DNA of 64,000 nt, taken from the NCBI GenBank assembly GCA_029844215.1, contig CM056726.1, positions 80,219,548 to 80,283,547 of the forward strand, written 5' to 3'. The notes beneath the pieces were generated by a model. The model ran no database searches and was not told where the DNA came from. It worked only from the letters and a program-made list of their open reading frames with translations. Origin of the DNA: Przewalskia tangutica (Eukaryota; Streptophyta; Magnoliopsida; Solanales; Solanaceae). The position numbers were made by a program, and so were the translations under genes. Below are positions 11,565 to 24,675 of the stretch, one piece after another. The first letter of the stretch is position 1, and every line of letters starts with the position of its first letter.

Positions 11565-11965
11565 TGCATCATGGCCGCATGCCCCCGGAATTCTCCATCG
11601 GTGTAGACATGTCCAGGATGTAATAATAATATGACCGGGAGTTTAACCCGCCGCATGGCCACATTCCCCCGAAATTCTTCATCGGTGCAGACATGTCCAT
11701 GTATCAATAATAACAATATACCGGGTAATCAACTCGCCAGACGCCACATGCCCCGAAATTCTTCATCGCGCAGACATGTCCATGTAATAATAATAACAAT
11801 ATACCGTAATCAACCTCGCCAGACGCCACATGCCCCTAATTCTTCATCTGCGCATGTCCATGTAACAACAATAACAATATACCGGTGATTAACCCGCCAG
11901 ATGGCCGCATGCCCCTAATTCTTCATCTGCGTGCATGTCCATGTAACAACAATAACAATATACCG
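11565..11965 (-). repeat. LTR minisatellite of B/C type, unit about 88 bp
   Basis: Tandem units containing GAATTCTTCATCGGTGCAGA, CATGTCCATGTAA and AACAATATACCGGG. Units here are shortened by small deletions compared with the cleaner array at 26400-26815. Confidence 0.9.
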
Positions 11966-12302
11966 ACCCTCCATTGAGAGACACGGTAGCATAAGAATAC
12001 AACTTTTGCACAACAAGGCTATCACAAGCAAGCACAAGCAAATTACCATACTTCTAGACTCTTATTTTTATGCCAGAATCCGGGTTTTAACCCCAAGTAC
12101 TACATACTTCAACTCTCTTAAAAAGACCCATTTCTTTCACAAAAAGTCACCTGATACAAACGCTCGTAGTATCCAAAATAGAGTAACTATTATTTTAAGT
12201 AAACCAAAACAATTTCCATATCTTCTTTTTAAACCAAATCACTTCTCCCTTTAAATTCAAGTTACCATTTTTAATCCGATAATAAAACCATTCTTTTACC
12301 TA

Positions 12303-12352
12303 CATAAAGTTGTTATAACTAACTTCCCATAAAGCTATTATAACACTTTATG
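12303..12352 (-). other. Conserved LTR stem-loop (B/C middle LTR)
   Basis: On the given strand CATAAAGTTGTTATAA pairs with TTATAACACTTTATG around a loop containing AACTTCCCATAAAGC. Exactly 50 bp from arm to arm, as in C, D, E, K and L. Confidence 0.78.
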
Positions 12353-13290
12353 TTTTAAACCGACCAAATTAGTTTAGCACGCGTACGTCTACCGTACTAC
12401 ATAGTTCACAACAATCATGCTAGAAAGGATAGGAAGAGGTTCACATACCTTTTCGGCTTAATCCACAAGCCAAGTCGAGTATGCCGCGCGTAGAAGATCC
12501 ACCTATAATAACCACAATACATCTATCAACTTCTAGTTCTCTTTGTAGAATAATTCTAAGTACAAGGATCCTTATCCTACGGAAAATTCGCAGACCTCCC
12601 GCAACCACATAAATCTCTCCTCTATCAAGGCCCGCTACCAAGCCAACAACTCATGGGTTACACGCCTAACCGACGTACAACACTGCCCCACAATAAAACT
12701 ACAAGTCTACTGTAAATACGGTCCAATGTAAATACAATTCAATTCTTTATAAAAATCCTTCCAATAAATCTTATACTCAATTCTAAACTACTACAATATG
12801 TAATATCCAAATACAATAGGGGGACATAGATCATTACCTCGATAAGCCCAAAATTATCCAAGATTATAAGTCGATCCTGAGCAACGTTTAGCTCCAATTC
12901 CTTACGCTTCAACCCGCTCCAAGCAACCCTTAGAAGTTTCTAAACAACTTCTCTTAACACTTCATCCAAGCTATGAAGATTTTTCTAGGGATTCATTTGC
13001 GACTATTGGAAAAAAAGTAGTATTTCTGGGCTCTTATGTTGAGATTACTTTAGAATACAACTAGGGACACTAGGCTAAGGTATTTGGGATTATACAACAA
13101 TACTTGAAGTATTTCACTACACAAAGTGGGGGGACGAAAACAATCTAAGGGAGGGAGTATATTTTTCCTTGGAAATCTCAAGTATGGATGAAGAATAAGT
13201 CTTGCACTAAGGGGGTATTTATAGAGAAATCAATGGCCAAGATCAAGGCAAGTGTGTGGTGAGATCTTGGGACATGTGTGGGTGCCACAA

Positions 13291-13317
13291 GCCACTTGTC
13301 TAAGCAAGACAAGTGGC
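13291..13317 (-). promoter_or_regulatory. U3 palindrome (middle LTR)
   Basis: Same perfect GCCACTTGTC/GACAAGTGGC inverted repeat as at 8044-8070. Confidence 0.65.
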
Positions 13318-13728
13318 TAGCCACTTGGCACACAAAAACGGCCACAAGCCACTTGTCAACACCATTCGGCCACCCTTGGCCACATGGGGGTGACACGTGT
13401 CTCCCCCCTACTCGTCCAAAATATTTCATCTTCCGAAAATATCCGAAAAGCCAAAAATCTCTAAAACAAAGTGGGCCCCACAAAACCGTAAATTTCTCCC
13501 GTGGTCCCCACGTGACCAATTCCGGAAATAAAATTCCATAATTCTAATATAATCCAAGAAGCCCAAATACCAAATCTAGGAATCCAATTCCCATCAACGA
13601 ACCTTTTCCTTCACAAAATCCGGAAACTTTTCCGTCGAAAAATCACATCTTTCATTCTTTCCAAAATTACTGTCGTATTCTCGTACGTACGTCCTTACAT
13701 ACATACCCTGAAACTACGGGGTGTAACA

Positions 13729-13741
13729 TTCTTCCCCTCTT
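13729..13741 (-). promoter_or_regulatory. Polypurine tract of element C
   Basis: Minus strand AAGAGGGGAAGAA directly before the LTR start. Its presence beside the middle LTR shows that the LTR is a true 3' LTR of C. Confidence 0.85.
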
Positions 13742-14680
13742 AGAAACATTCGTCCCGAATGTTCCTTCTAAGTCTCTAAACATACGTGCGCCGGTATAGT
13801 CTTCACTACTATACTTACGAAACCAATCATGCCATTAATGGCCATAGTATAACATACGCGCAAAACTCAAATCCAAGCCATCGAGGAATCACCTCTAACA
13901 TCACAAAAGGTTCCCACCCAAGGTCTAAAGGATACTCCCCCTCGCATCTTCACTTCACAAAAGAAATGGTCACTTCCGATCTCTTAACACATGTTCGCTT
14001 CCTTTCTTACTCGTCGTACCTTTCTCGTACACCTGAACTCTCTATAGTACACGTACCCTACTCCAATCATCGCTTCAGTTTCCAAAACCTTTGGAGTCAC
14101 TACCTCCAAACTTGGTCATCTTACTAGCCTCAAATTCCTTTAAGGCCATTTCCGGCCTTCACGATCCGATTCTAGTCGAACACATCCGCGAGCTCGTACG
14201 ATGGTTACCTAAACCTGGGCCTAGCACCCTCGTGACCCTACCACCTAGCGGGACCACTTCGAACTGACCCCACCTTATTCCGGGCTACGGGTTGACCCGC
14301 AATATGGCCTCAACCCGACCCACCGTCGCGCCGAACTCTCTCGTTTCCCGATCCGGAACAATCTCACTAATTCACGTCATGAAAGCTACCACTTCCATCT
14401 CACACTACCCATGGAATTATCCCATAATATATTTCACGCATACCAAGTACTTCGACAAAGACCGACCGTAAAATCTTTTACTCAAGACGGCCTTACATCT
14501 AAGGTCTCAACTTGTTATAATATTCTAAGGCTTATAATTTCCCTGTCCCTAAATTACCTTTTCAACTAACCATGTCCTCTAGATCACAATTTTACACAAT
14601 GCTATCCAAACATAACACTTAACATAAAATCATCATATCACGCATACAAATCTCTAGAGGGTTAAGGATATACCTGTAAC
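13742..14680 (-). other. Non-coding 3' internal region of element C
   Basis: Nearly identical to 8496-9430 of B; no pol motif. It contains the hairpin at 14288-14317 (CGGGTTGA/TCAACCCG). Confidence 0.75.
14288..14317 (-). other. Conserved internal hairpin (C)
   Basis: Same 8-bp stem and 14-base loop as in A, B and D. Confidence 0.65.
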
Positions 14681-14689
14681 TACCGCTTC

Positions 14690-15785
14690 ACTCTAATCAC
14701 AGTCCTGCCCTGCAGGGCGCATAGCTAGAGAAGGCGATGAACCAGCCAATGATCCTGAAGGCTGAGTCGTAACATCCGTATACCTGCCTGGACAAGCTCG
14801 CAAAATGGCCCCGACGGCCGCAAATATAACGTGCTCCTTGGCAAAGACGACACTCCCAAAACGGGTCTACCACATTGACCACACCGAGGTAGGGGTGGCT
14901 GCATCTGGACAACACCCCTACTCCCCTGAAAACCTAAACCCTTAGAGCTCTGACCTGCTCTTTAATACCCTGGACGCCCTGAAGGCTGTGGAGGACCACT
15001 CTGTACTGGCGGAGGCGTATAACTAGCCTGCTGCTGAGGCGGTCCGCCTCGAAAATTTCCAAAGGACCCCTTCGCCTTGGCCTTCTCGCGGTATTGGTCA
15101 ACTGCTGCCCTCACCGCCACACCTGCGCATAAGCCTGCATGCGGGAAATGTACATGCCCGGCTGAAGAGCTACACCCGAGCAACTCTCTGCCAAGTAATC
15201 ATCGAGCCCCGTGACGTAGCGGTGCACTCTGTCCTCCATATCTGCCACTAACGCAGGGACATATCGAGCCAACGAGTCGAACTCCACGTTGTACTCAACC
15301 GCACTCTCTCTCGCCTCAAAGATCGTAAATATGTCCCGCGTTTCCTCATCCGCGAGGCAAGAAATGGTCGAGAAATGCCTCCGAGAACTCGCCCCAAATA
15401 CCGGAGGCGCATGCTCCTCCCGACAGCCTCCCACGATCAAACCACGATCGGCAGATCACGCAGCCGATGCGAACCTAAGACCACCGACTCGGTCTCCGGC
15501 TCGATCACTCTCATGATCCGTCAGAATCGCTTGATAAACTCCCGCCGATCATCCTCAGGCCTCGACCCGTAGAACTCTAGTGGGCTGCAACTCAGAAAGT
15601 CCCGAAGTCTCAAACTATCTGATCTGGGATGAACTACGGTACATACCGAATCGCCAGATTCCAAATTTATCCTCGCCGTGCCACGATCCTCGCACAATCG
15701 CCATCTCCTTGTAACCCATCTCCTATACTCCAGTGCCGTGGGATCGAGGCTCGTATCGCGACTCGAGAGACCATCGCCGTTTAAA
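14690..15785 (-). pseudogene. gag: gag of element C, 3' part, split by element D
   Basis: Collinear with gag of B. Visible parts are the gag core (EYNVEFDSLARYVPAL and MEDRVHRYVTGLDDYLAE in 15440-15111), GSFGNFRGG near 15050, and the zinc-knuckle-like ICGRRGHF near 14800-14840. It stops at 15785, where the LTR of D begins, and resumes at 25361. Compared with B it carries more single-base losses, mostly where B has CTG or CAG. Confidence 0.86.
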
Positions 15786-16584
15786 TGTCACGACCAAATC
15801 GGCCCGTGGATCGTGCCTTACCCCGCACCCTAGTGACACAACATCGAGTAATCACGAACATAAAACAACAACATGAGATAATGTAAATATAAAACAATAA
15901 TCAGGAAACTTGCCTTTCGCATATATATAACCATCAACTCTTTTACAAATGAACAAATTAATCCTTTTTACCAACCCACAACAAAGATTACATGCACTTA
16001 AGAATGATACGACACAACGGCGGACAGTGGCCCCGCCAAACCCCCGAATGTAAACACTTACTACGATGGGACTATACCACCGATAAGCCTCCGAGAAACG
16101 GAGCTTCCCAAACGCCGAATCGTGACTCGAGAGCTAGGATCAACGATCGATGTACTCAACTCGCGCAGATGAACGCAGCTCAAGGAGGTCAAGATAACAA
16201 AAATTAGTATGTGAAACTAAAAATAAATCAGAATGAAATCATAGTAGTCTATACAAAGCAGAGACATGTATGATAACCAAACTACAGCCACCGTAAATAA
16301 GCCATGTCAAGTCGTGACTCACACCTCAAGTCATCACTCAATTTAACAATGGGTCTCACGCCCACAACATCAATCGTGCGTGGAATACCTTCCTCACCGC
16401 CAGCTTTATGATATACAAGCACCAAGGAATACATATGAACACTAGGTCCCACTGTGTCCTAATAAAACTGCATGGTAAGCACGAAGGCATAGCCGACTAC
16501 TAACACCTACAGCATCAACAAGGTCATAAATCAGATTATAAGATATGTCTGCATCGTCACATGATCAAAGCCGCCACTTGCCCG

Positions 16585-16860
16585 CAGATCTAATGCGCGC
16601 CTAGTCCCGAACTTCCCGCAGCCCCGCATAGGCCAATCTCATCGCCCGCATGAGGTATTCCCGCATCGAGGGTAGCTACTCCCGCATCGCCCCGACTTTC
16701 GAGTCCGCACGCCACGCGACCGCATGCCCATAAAGGACGACACTAACTCGAACTCTCGTAGCTCCGCATAGGCCCTCAGACCCGCATGAGGTATTCTCGA
16801 ATCACGGTCCTGCATCACCGAGTCTACCCCGCATCGGAGGCGCTTAACCCCTAATCATCT
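16585..16860 (-). repeat. LTR minisatellite of D type
   Basis: Imperfect tandem units built on CCGCATAGGCC and CCCGCATGAGGTATTC with CTCGAACT spacers. The same family of repeat sits in G, H, J and L, each with its own arrangement. Confidence 0.78.
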
Positions 16861-17546
16861 CAAGAGATGAATGCCACAATACTATCATAACGATCGATAG
16901 TTAATAAGCACAATCAAGGGAAACCCCTTACACAAACATCACAAGATACTAACACACGTAGCATCCTAACACGCTTACTTATCAAAGCAACAAGAAAGTA
17001 TTACAAGGCTATCACAAACCAATACAATCAAGTTATTCACACAAGGTACTTTCTACTAACAAGTTCGTATCTATCCCCAAAGTACTTCACACATTAAAAT
17101 CTTAAAAAAGATCTGCTTTTTCACATAAGTCACACAATACCCGTAGTATAAAATAGAGTGACTGCCCTTTAAGAAAACTAAAACTCTTACCTTTGTAAAA
17201 TCAAGTAACAACATTATTTTCCAAACGCCCAAGTTTGCCTAATTTCAAATGTTCACGCTTCTTATTTTAGAAAGGTTTCGTAGTTCATAGTCTTATTCAT
17301 TTAAGAATATAATTCTTTAAACAACTGAGAAACATAAGCCTTATGTGAGTAGGATATTCTTGTTTATAACAATCTTATTACAACAACCATGATCTAGGAA
17401 ATATCATTTTGTCTCATCTTAGCTTCTATGCAGATGGAAGTTTCTCACGGTTTTAATAATACTTAATTATTCAAAACATTTCCTTTTATTAACGCTCGCA
17501 GTTGGTTTGTCGATACACATTCCGATTTCCAAATCAAGAAAGCATT

Positions 17547-17594
17547 CTTAAGCCGTTATACCTAACTTCCCATAAAGCTAGTATAACTCTTAAG
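17547..17594 (-). other. Variant LTR stem-loop in D (CTTAAG type)
   Basis: CTTAAG-CC-GTTATAC pairs with GTATAAC-T-CTTAAG around the loop CTAACTTCCCATAAAGCTA. Relative to the canonical form both arms have changed together, keeping the pairing. Confidence 0.75.
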
Positions 17595-17732
17595 TTTTCA
17601 AACACCAAGTATTACTTCCTTTCAAAATGATTCAAAATCTTTTGAAATACTTCAAGTTCTTTCTTATCATATAACAAGCCGCTTATAGTTCAAATCGCTT
17701 ACCTTTAAAACCACATGTATTTTTCTTACTAA

Positions 17733-17782
17733 CATAAAGTCGTTATAACCAACTTCCCATAAAGCCGTTATAACACTTTATG
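17733..17782 (-). other. Canonical LTR stem-loop in D
   Basis: CATAAAG-TC-GTTATAAC pairs with GTTATAAC-A-CTTTATG. D therefore has a canonical and a variant copy about 140 bp apart, suggesting an old duplication of the structure. Confidence 0.78.
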
Positions 17783-19483
17783 TTTTAAACCACCCAAACA
17801 CATTTAGCACATGACGCCTCACCGTACTACATAGTTCACACATATCATGCTAGAAGAGATAGGAAGAGGTTCACATACCTCGCGACGAGTATCGACTACA
17901 GCAAAACGCCCAAGTACTTCCAAACGCCGCTACCCTTAAGCCACGTAGATCGCGCCACACGTAGTACATCAACCTATAAGGCCACAAGGCGCTTTATTAA
18001 CATTTAGATCTCATCGTAGAACATTCTACCGAAAATTGCAAGACTCTCCCCGCAACAGCGTAAACCTCCTCCTCTATCGAGGCCTGGCCACCAAGCCAAC
18101 CAGTGGGTTATACATCTAACCCTAACGGTACAATTCTACTCCACTGCACTACTACACAAGTCTCATCAGAATACACCCATGTAATTACGTTCAGTTCTTC
18201 AGCTTAAGTACAAGGACATTGCCACAATCTATGTTCATTTATATATTTATAGTATACTTTAACTATATTTTCCTACAACATGTAATATCCAATTACAAAA
18301 GGGACAAGATAGTTACCTCGATAAGCCCATAATTATCCGAGTTTAATGTCGATCCTTAGCAAAGTTTTAGCTCCAACTCCGAGCGCCCAACCCATTTAAA
18401 CCACCCTTAGAAGTTCTAACCAACTTCTACACAATACTCCAACTGACTATGGAGATTTTCCTAGGGTTTCGGCCAGGATCGACGGAAGTATAATAGTATT
18501 TTCTGGCTTTTGTATAAGTGTAACTCGGGAATACTACAAGGTATTTGGGCCAAGGTATTTGGACATTATAACAATACTAGAGAGTATTTCTATACCACAA
18601 CAAGGGTATTATACGAAACAACCTAGCAGTGAGTGGGTACCCTACGACTAGCAACTCTGGAGTGGCACTACTTCCGCTAGCACCCCTAGAGGGGGTGCTC
18701 TCGCCACAAGTGGGAGGCCCTTGGCCGAACTCAACACAAGGGAGGGAGAGGATTTTACACTTAGAAACATTTAGGAACGGATGAAGAATTCATCAAAGGG
18801 AGAGGGTATTTATAGCAAGCCAAGGCCAACCAATGGCCAAGATTGAGCCAAGTGTTACAAGTGTAGGCCAAGATATGCCCAAGTGCCCCTAGTCCCTACT
18901 CCTTAAAACCTCACAAAATATCTACCAAAATATCTACCACTGACATCCCCATTTCGCCCAAGTACGCCCACCTTGCCCACCAACGCAGGTGCCAAGTGCC
19001 GCCTCTCGTTGGTCCAAAATGTTCCGCCTCTAAAAATCCGCAAAAATGAGAAAAGACATAGCCGAATTTTCCCTTCGCAAGTTATGTAAAACGTCATTTA
19101 AAAACGACTTAACCGTGTCAGGCACAAATGCCATTCGCTAAGCCACTTAGGCGGGTGACACGTGTCACCCTCCTATTGGCCCAAAATAAAACATCTTCCA
19201 AAATATCCATAATGGCCAAAATCTCGAAAACAAAGCTGGCCCCACAAAATCAGAATTTCTCCCAGGCCCCACGTGACCATTTTCAAAATAAAATTCCATA
19301 ATTCTCTAATATTCCAGAAGTCCGAATACCAAATGGGAATCCAATTCCCATTAACGAACCTTTTTCCTTCACAAAACCGGAAACTTTTCCGTGGAAAAAA
19401 TCGCCTCTTTCTTCCTTTCCAATCTTTCTCAGATTCTCGCACGCACGCCCTCGCATACATACCCCGGGACTACGGGTATAACA

Positions 19484-19496
19484 TTCTCCCTCCTTA
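19484..19496 (-). promoter_or_regulatory. Polypurine tract of element D
   Basis: Minus strand TAAGGAGGGAGAA directly before the LTR start. Confidence 0.83.
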
Positions 19497-19859
19497 GAAA
19501 CATTCGTCCCGAATGTTCCTTCTAAGTCTCAAAACAACGTGCGCCAGTATAGTCTTCACTACTATACTTACGAAACAATCCTCGCCATACCGCCACGTAA
19601 ATACCGCGCAACATACTTATATCCAAGTCTACGAGGAAAACACCTCTATATCACCACAAATACCTCTTCCCGGGTCAAAATATACTTCCTTAGTCATCGA
19701 TACCACTTTTGTCACTTTGTCGCGAGCCTTGCTCCGACGACTAACAAATGGTACCGTCGCCATGATCCCGAGGATCTCGTACACTCGAACTCTTACCACA
19801 TTCTCGATACGGCTTTCCAAAACTCGGGTTACTATCTCTAACGTGGTCATCATTAATCG

Positions 19860-20540
19860 GGAACACTGATGGATCTCCGATACTTTCCGATCATAACAAT
19901 ACGAAAGATCGGCACGCCTCCTAAGTCTGGACGGCAAAAGCTAACATATAGGCAACCCGCCTATTCTTCACATGAACTAAAAAGGGCCCCAAGTAACTCG
20001 CTAAGTTCCTTTGTTTCCAAAACTCGTCACACCCTAACCGGGGTGGTACTTTCAAGAAGACCGATCGTCAACCAGAACTCTAAGCGTCGTCGCCGAATAA
20101 CCGCACGATTTCTCTGAGCTGCCAGAACTTCTTCTAGACAAGCTTCGCACTATCCACAGTCTGCTGGAACAAGCCTGAACCAACTAACTGAACCTTGCCA
20201 ACATCGAACCAATCGACCGGCAACTTACACTTCCACCCCTACAAGGCTTCAAAAGGCGACATCCGAACACTGAAATGGTAGCTTAAACACTACCTCCACA
20301 GGAGACAACAATCCCCACAACTATCCCTGAAATCCAAACACTGGCCCGAGGGCGAATGCGATTCTGAGACTTACCCGAGTTCTTAACACATGCCCGCAAA
20401 ACTTCCAAACAAAAACAGCCGCACTGGCTCCACTGTCATAAGGTGAAGGTAGGCACCCCGTGCAACCTTACAACCTTTCTGATAACCCAACACAGCCGAG
20501 TAAAACAGCCCGATCAAGAACACGATGGGTCGCCCATCGC
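19860..20540 (-). pseudogene. Integrase remnant in element D
   Basis: Degenerate but collinear with the integrase 3' half of H (about 43620-44330). Shared blocks include GGATCTCCGATAC, the AACTCGTCACACCC region (H: AATCTCATCACACCC), CTAGACAAGCTTC (H: CTGGATAAGCTTC) and CACCGTGCARCCTYACAA equivalents near 20455. This covers part of the catalytic core through the GPY/F-type C-terminal domain. No open frame survives. A, B and C lack this piece, so D and L preserve an earlier stage of pol loss. Confidence 0.7.
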
Positions 20541-20655
20541 CCGACCATCGGTCGAACGCATCCACGAACTCATACGCCGTTAACTAAACTCGCCTAACAC
20601 CCTCGTGACCTACCACAAGGCGGACCACCACAAACCGACCACCACCATACCGCCG

Positions 20656-20685
20656 CGGGTTGACCCGCAACACGGCCTCAACCCG
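20656..20685 (-). other. Conserved internal hairpin (D)
   Basis: CGGGTTGA/TCAACCCG with a 14-base loop that differs in sequence from that of B while the arms are unchanged. Confidence 0.65.
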
Positions 20686-21014
20686 ACCTTGCATCACGCA
20701 AAACACTAGCTCCCAAGGAATAATTTCACAAATCATAATACGAAACCTAGCGGTCTTCCTAGCTCGACTACCTTCTTTCAAATCACGCTACTCGGGGACT
20801 TATCCCACGAACATAGCTCACGCACTATGCACTCCTATAAGGGTCAAACATAACACTACACCTTTCGAGACGGCCTTACCTCTAAGGTCTTGCGTATAAA
20901 GCTCTAAGGCTCACACTTTCTCTATCCTCCAAAATCTTACTCGGTTAACCCACCATGATTTCTAATCACAACTAACACACCGCTATCGAACATAGCACTT
21001 AAGGTATACTCACC

Positions 21015-21449
21015 TTGAAAGTTACCGGCGACTCGCCGCCCGCCCTCTTCTCGCCCTGGTTAACCCGTCGATCTCTACGCTTCTCGGCCGCGCATAAGCC
21101 CGCATACGTGCCATGCTCGCCTAATCAAGGATTACTCTTGCACAACCTTCTCTTAGGTAGTCATCAAGACTCGCGATACATCGATACTCTCCGTAGCCAA
21201 ATCCATAGCTAGTAACAAGGTTGTCTCGCAATCTATATTCTCGCTCTGGCCGTGGAACCGGTTCACATATCATGGCCGCAGAGGAACCGCCGCCGCCATG
21301 CTTAAACTCTAACGGGCTAGTGACGCCGCAGAAATCCCCGAACGAAGCACTACCCTAGGTAATGATTTGGCCTGTGCCCTCGCCACCCTCCGAACTCTAC
21401 TCAGCCTCCTCGCGCTTTGCCTCCGGGCCGGGTTGCCTACGCGAGGCAT
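21015..21449 (-). pseudogene. gag: gag remnant of element D
   Basis: The start codon is at 21449 (MPRVGNPARRQSARRLSRV), at the usual distance from the primer-binding site. Only about 430 bp of gag remain. Compared with L, the segment between the AAGGTATACTCACCTT block and AAGTTACC is missing (zinc knuckle and part of the core), and the middle of gag is shortened too. This is the most reduced gag in the window and cannot give a working Gag. Confidence 0.72.
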
Positions 21450-21630
21450 AACGATAAGGGAAATAATTTCGCGAGGGTCCAACTTACAACACGCCTCTAA
21501 GGCACGATCTCGAGTGAGAAGAATAGAAACCAATCCTAAATATCCTATAGCCTCTCGATTATTGGTGTGCACAACACCGATAATCAAGACTTCATCGATA
21601 CGGTTCAGAGACACTTTCCGAGGATTAATC

Positions 21631-21641
21631 GCTCGATACCA
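21631..21641 (-). promoter_or_regulatory. Primer-binding site of element D
   Basis: Minus strand TGGTATCGAGC, the initiator tRNA-Met type with the same lost A as in element A. Confidence 0.83.
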
Positions 21642-22459
21642 CTTTTGTCACGACCAAATCGGGCCCGGATCGTGCCTTACCCCGCACCCTAGTGACACAA
21701 CATCGCAGTAATCACGAACATAAAACAACAACATGAGATAATGTAAATATAAAACAATAATCAGGAAAACTTGCCTTTCGGCATATATATAACCATCAAC
21801 TCTTTTACAAATGAACAGCTTAATCCTTTTTACCAACCCAAATTTCACAACAAGCATTTCATGCACTTAAGAATGATACGACCACAACGGCGGACAGGCC
21901 CCGCCAAACCCCGAATGTAAACACTTACTACGCATAGGACTATACCACCGATAAGCCTCCGAGAAACGAGCTTCCCAAACGCCGAATCGTGACTCGAGAG
22001 CTAGGATCAACGATCGATGTACCTCAACTCGCGCATGAACGCAGCCTCGGGCGAGGTCAAGACAACAAAAATTTAGTATGTGAAACTAAAAATAAATCGT
22101 AAATGAAATCATAGTAGTCTATACAAAGCAGAGACATGTATGATAACCAAACTACGCTCACCGTAAATAAGGCCATGTCAAGTCGTGACTCACACCTCAA
22201 GTCATCACTTAATTTAACAATGGGTCTCACGCCCACAACATCAATCGTGCCCGTGGAATACCTTCCTCACTGCCGGCAGTTTATGATATACAAGCACCAA
22301 GGAATACATATGAACACCAGGTCCCACCTGTGTCCTAATAAACTGTACAGGGTAAGTACGAAGGCCTAGCCGACTACTAACACCTACGCATCAACAAGGT
22401 CATAAATCAGATTATAAGATCTGCTTGCATCATTACATGATCAAAGCCGCCACTTGCCC

Positions 22460-22730
22460 GCAGATCTAATGCGCGTCTAGTCTCGAACTTCCCGCAGCCC
22501 GCGATAGGCCAATCTCATCGCCCGCATGAGGTATTCCTCGCATCGAGGGTAGCTACTCCGGCATCGCCCCGACTTTCGAGTCCGCATGGCCACGCGACCG
22601 CATGCCCATAAAGGACGACACTAACTCGAACTCTCGTAGCTCGATAGGCCCTCAGACCCGCATGAGGTATTCTCGAATCACGGTCCTGCATCACCGAGTC
22701 TACCCCGACGGAGGGCGCTTAACCCCTAAT
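22460..22730 (-). repeat. LTR minisatellite of D type, 5' LTR
   Basis: Counterpart of 16585-16860 with the same unit order. Confidence 0.78.
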
Positions 22731-23423
22731 CATCTCAAGAGATGAATGCCACAATACTATCATAACGACCGATAGTTAATAAGCACAATCAAGCGGAAAC
22801 CCCTTACACAAACATCACAAGATACTAACACACGTAGCATCCTAACACGTTTACTTATCAAAGCAACAAGAAAGTATTACAAGGCTATCACAAACCAATA
22901 CAATCAAGTTATTCACACAAGGTACTTTCTACTAACAAGTTCGTATCTATCCCCAAAGTACTTCACACTTTAAAATCTTAAAAAAGATCTGCTTTTTCAC
23001 ATAAGTCACACAATACCCGTAGTATAAAATAGAGTGATCATTCTTTTAAGAAAACTAAAACACTTACCTTTGTAAAATCAAGTAACGACATTATTTTCCA
23101 AACGTCCAAGTTTGCCTAATTTCAAATGTTCACGTTTCTTATTTTAGAAAGGTTTCGTAGTTCATAGTCTTATTCATTTAAGAATATAATTCTCTTTTAA
23201 ACAATCTGAGAAACATAAGCCTTATGTGAGTAGGATATTCTTGTTTATAACAATCTTATTACAGCAGCCATGATCTAGGAAATATCATTTTGTCTCATCT
23301 TAGCTTCTATGCAGATGGAAGTTTCTACTGTTTTAATAATACTTAATTATTCAAAACATTTCTTTTATTAACGCCGCAGTTGGTTTGTCGATACACATTC
23401 GATTTCCAAATCAAGAAAGCATT

Positions 23424-23471
23424 CTTAAGCCGTTATACCTAACTTCCCATAAAGCTAGTATAACTCTTAAG
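23424..23471 (-). other. Variant LTR stem-loop, D 5' LTR
   Basis: Same CTTAAG-type arms as 17547-17594. Confidence 0.72.
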
Positions 23472-23608
23472 TTTTCAAACACCAAGTATTACTTCCTTTC
23501 AAAATGATTCAAAATCTTTGAAATACTTCAAGTTCTTTCTTATCATATAACAAGCCGCTTATAGTTCAAATCGATTACCTTTTAAAACCACATGTATTTT
23601 CTTACTAA

Positions 23609-23658
23609 CATAAAGTCGTTATAACCAACTTCCCATAAAGCCGTTATAACACTTTATG
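23609..23658 (-). other. Canonical LTR stem-loop, D 5' LTR
   Basis: Same arms and loop as 17733-17782. Confidence 0.75.
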
Positions 23659-24675
23659 TTTTAAACCACCCAAACACATTTAGCACATGACGCCTACCGC
23701 ATACATAGTTCACACATATCATGCTAGAAGAGATAGGAAGAGGTTCACATACCTCGCGACGAGTATCGACTACAGCAAAACGCCCAAGTACTTCCAAACG
23801 TCGGCTACCCTTAAGCCACGTAGATCGCGCCACACGTAGTACATCAACCTATAAGGCCACAAGGCGCTTATTAACATTTAGATCTCATCGTAGAACATTC
23901 TACCAAAATTGCAAAGACCTCCCGCAACAAACAGAAACCTCCTCCTCTATCGAGGCCGCTACCAAGCCAACCAGTGGGGTTATACATCTAACCCTAACTG
24001 CACAATTCTACTCCACTGCACTACTACACAAGTCTCATCAGTAATACACCCATGTAATTACAGTCGCTTCTGTGCTTAAGTCCAAGGACATTGCCACAAG
24101 CTATGTTCAGCTATATATATATAGTATACTTTAACTATATTTTCCTACAACATGTAATATCCAATTACAAAAGGGACAAGATAGTTACCTCGATAAGCCC
24201 ATAATTATCCGAGTTTAATGTCGATCCTTAGCAAAGTTTTAGCTCCAACTCCGAGCGCCCAACCCGCTCTAAACCACCCTTAGAAGTTCTAACCAACTTC
24301 TACACAATACTCCAACTGACTATGGAGATTTTCCTAGTGGTTTCGGTTTTGTGACCGACGGAAGTATAATAGTATTTTCTGGCTTTTATAAGTGTAACTT
24401 GGGAATACTACAAGGTATTTGGGCCAAGGTATTTGGACATTATAACAATACTAGGAGAGTATTTCTATACCACAACAAGGGGTATTATACGAAACAACCT
24501 AGGCTAGTGAGGGTACTACTCTAGCAACTCAGGAGTGGGCACTACTTCGGCTAGCACCCCAGAGGGGTGCTCTCGCCACTGGGGGAGGCCCTGGCCGAAC
24601 TCAACACAAGGAGGGAGAGGATTTTACACTTAGAAACATTTAGGAATGGATGAAGAATTCATCAAAGGGAGAGGG

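Larger units (their letters stand above)
10885..13728 (-). mobile_element. Shared middle LTR: 5' LTR of B and 3' LTR of C (2.84 kb)
   Basis: A complete LTR on the minus strand: starts TGTTACACCCCGTAG at 13728 and ends GATCGGGTCGTGACA at 10885. It is followed by the B primer-binding site on one side and preceded by the C polypurine tract (13729-13741) on the other, so one LTR serves two internal regions. TATA box at 13216-13224, G-box palindrome at 13392-13401, U3 palindrome at 13291-13317, stem-loop at 12303-12352 and minisatellite at 11565-11965. Confidence 0.93.
15786..19483 (-). mobile_element. 3' LTR of element D
   Basis: Minus strand start TGTTATACCCGTAG at 19483, end at 15786. TATA box at 18807-18815 and G-box palindrome GACACGTGTC at 19157-19166. 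It carries two stem-loops (17547-17594 and 17733-17782) and a minisatellite (16585-16860). It is very close to the 5' LTR, differing mainly by small indels, which suggests a fairly recent insertion. Confidence 0.93.

Noticed and set aside
15786..19483. LTR at 15786-19483 as the 5' LTR of C
   Set aside because: It lacks a primer-binding site beside C, and C gag resumes at 25361 after the second D LTR, so it belongs to D.
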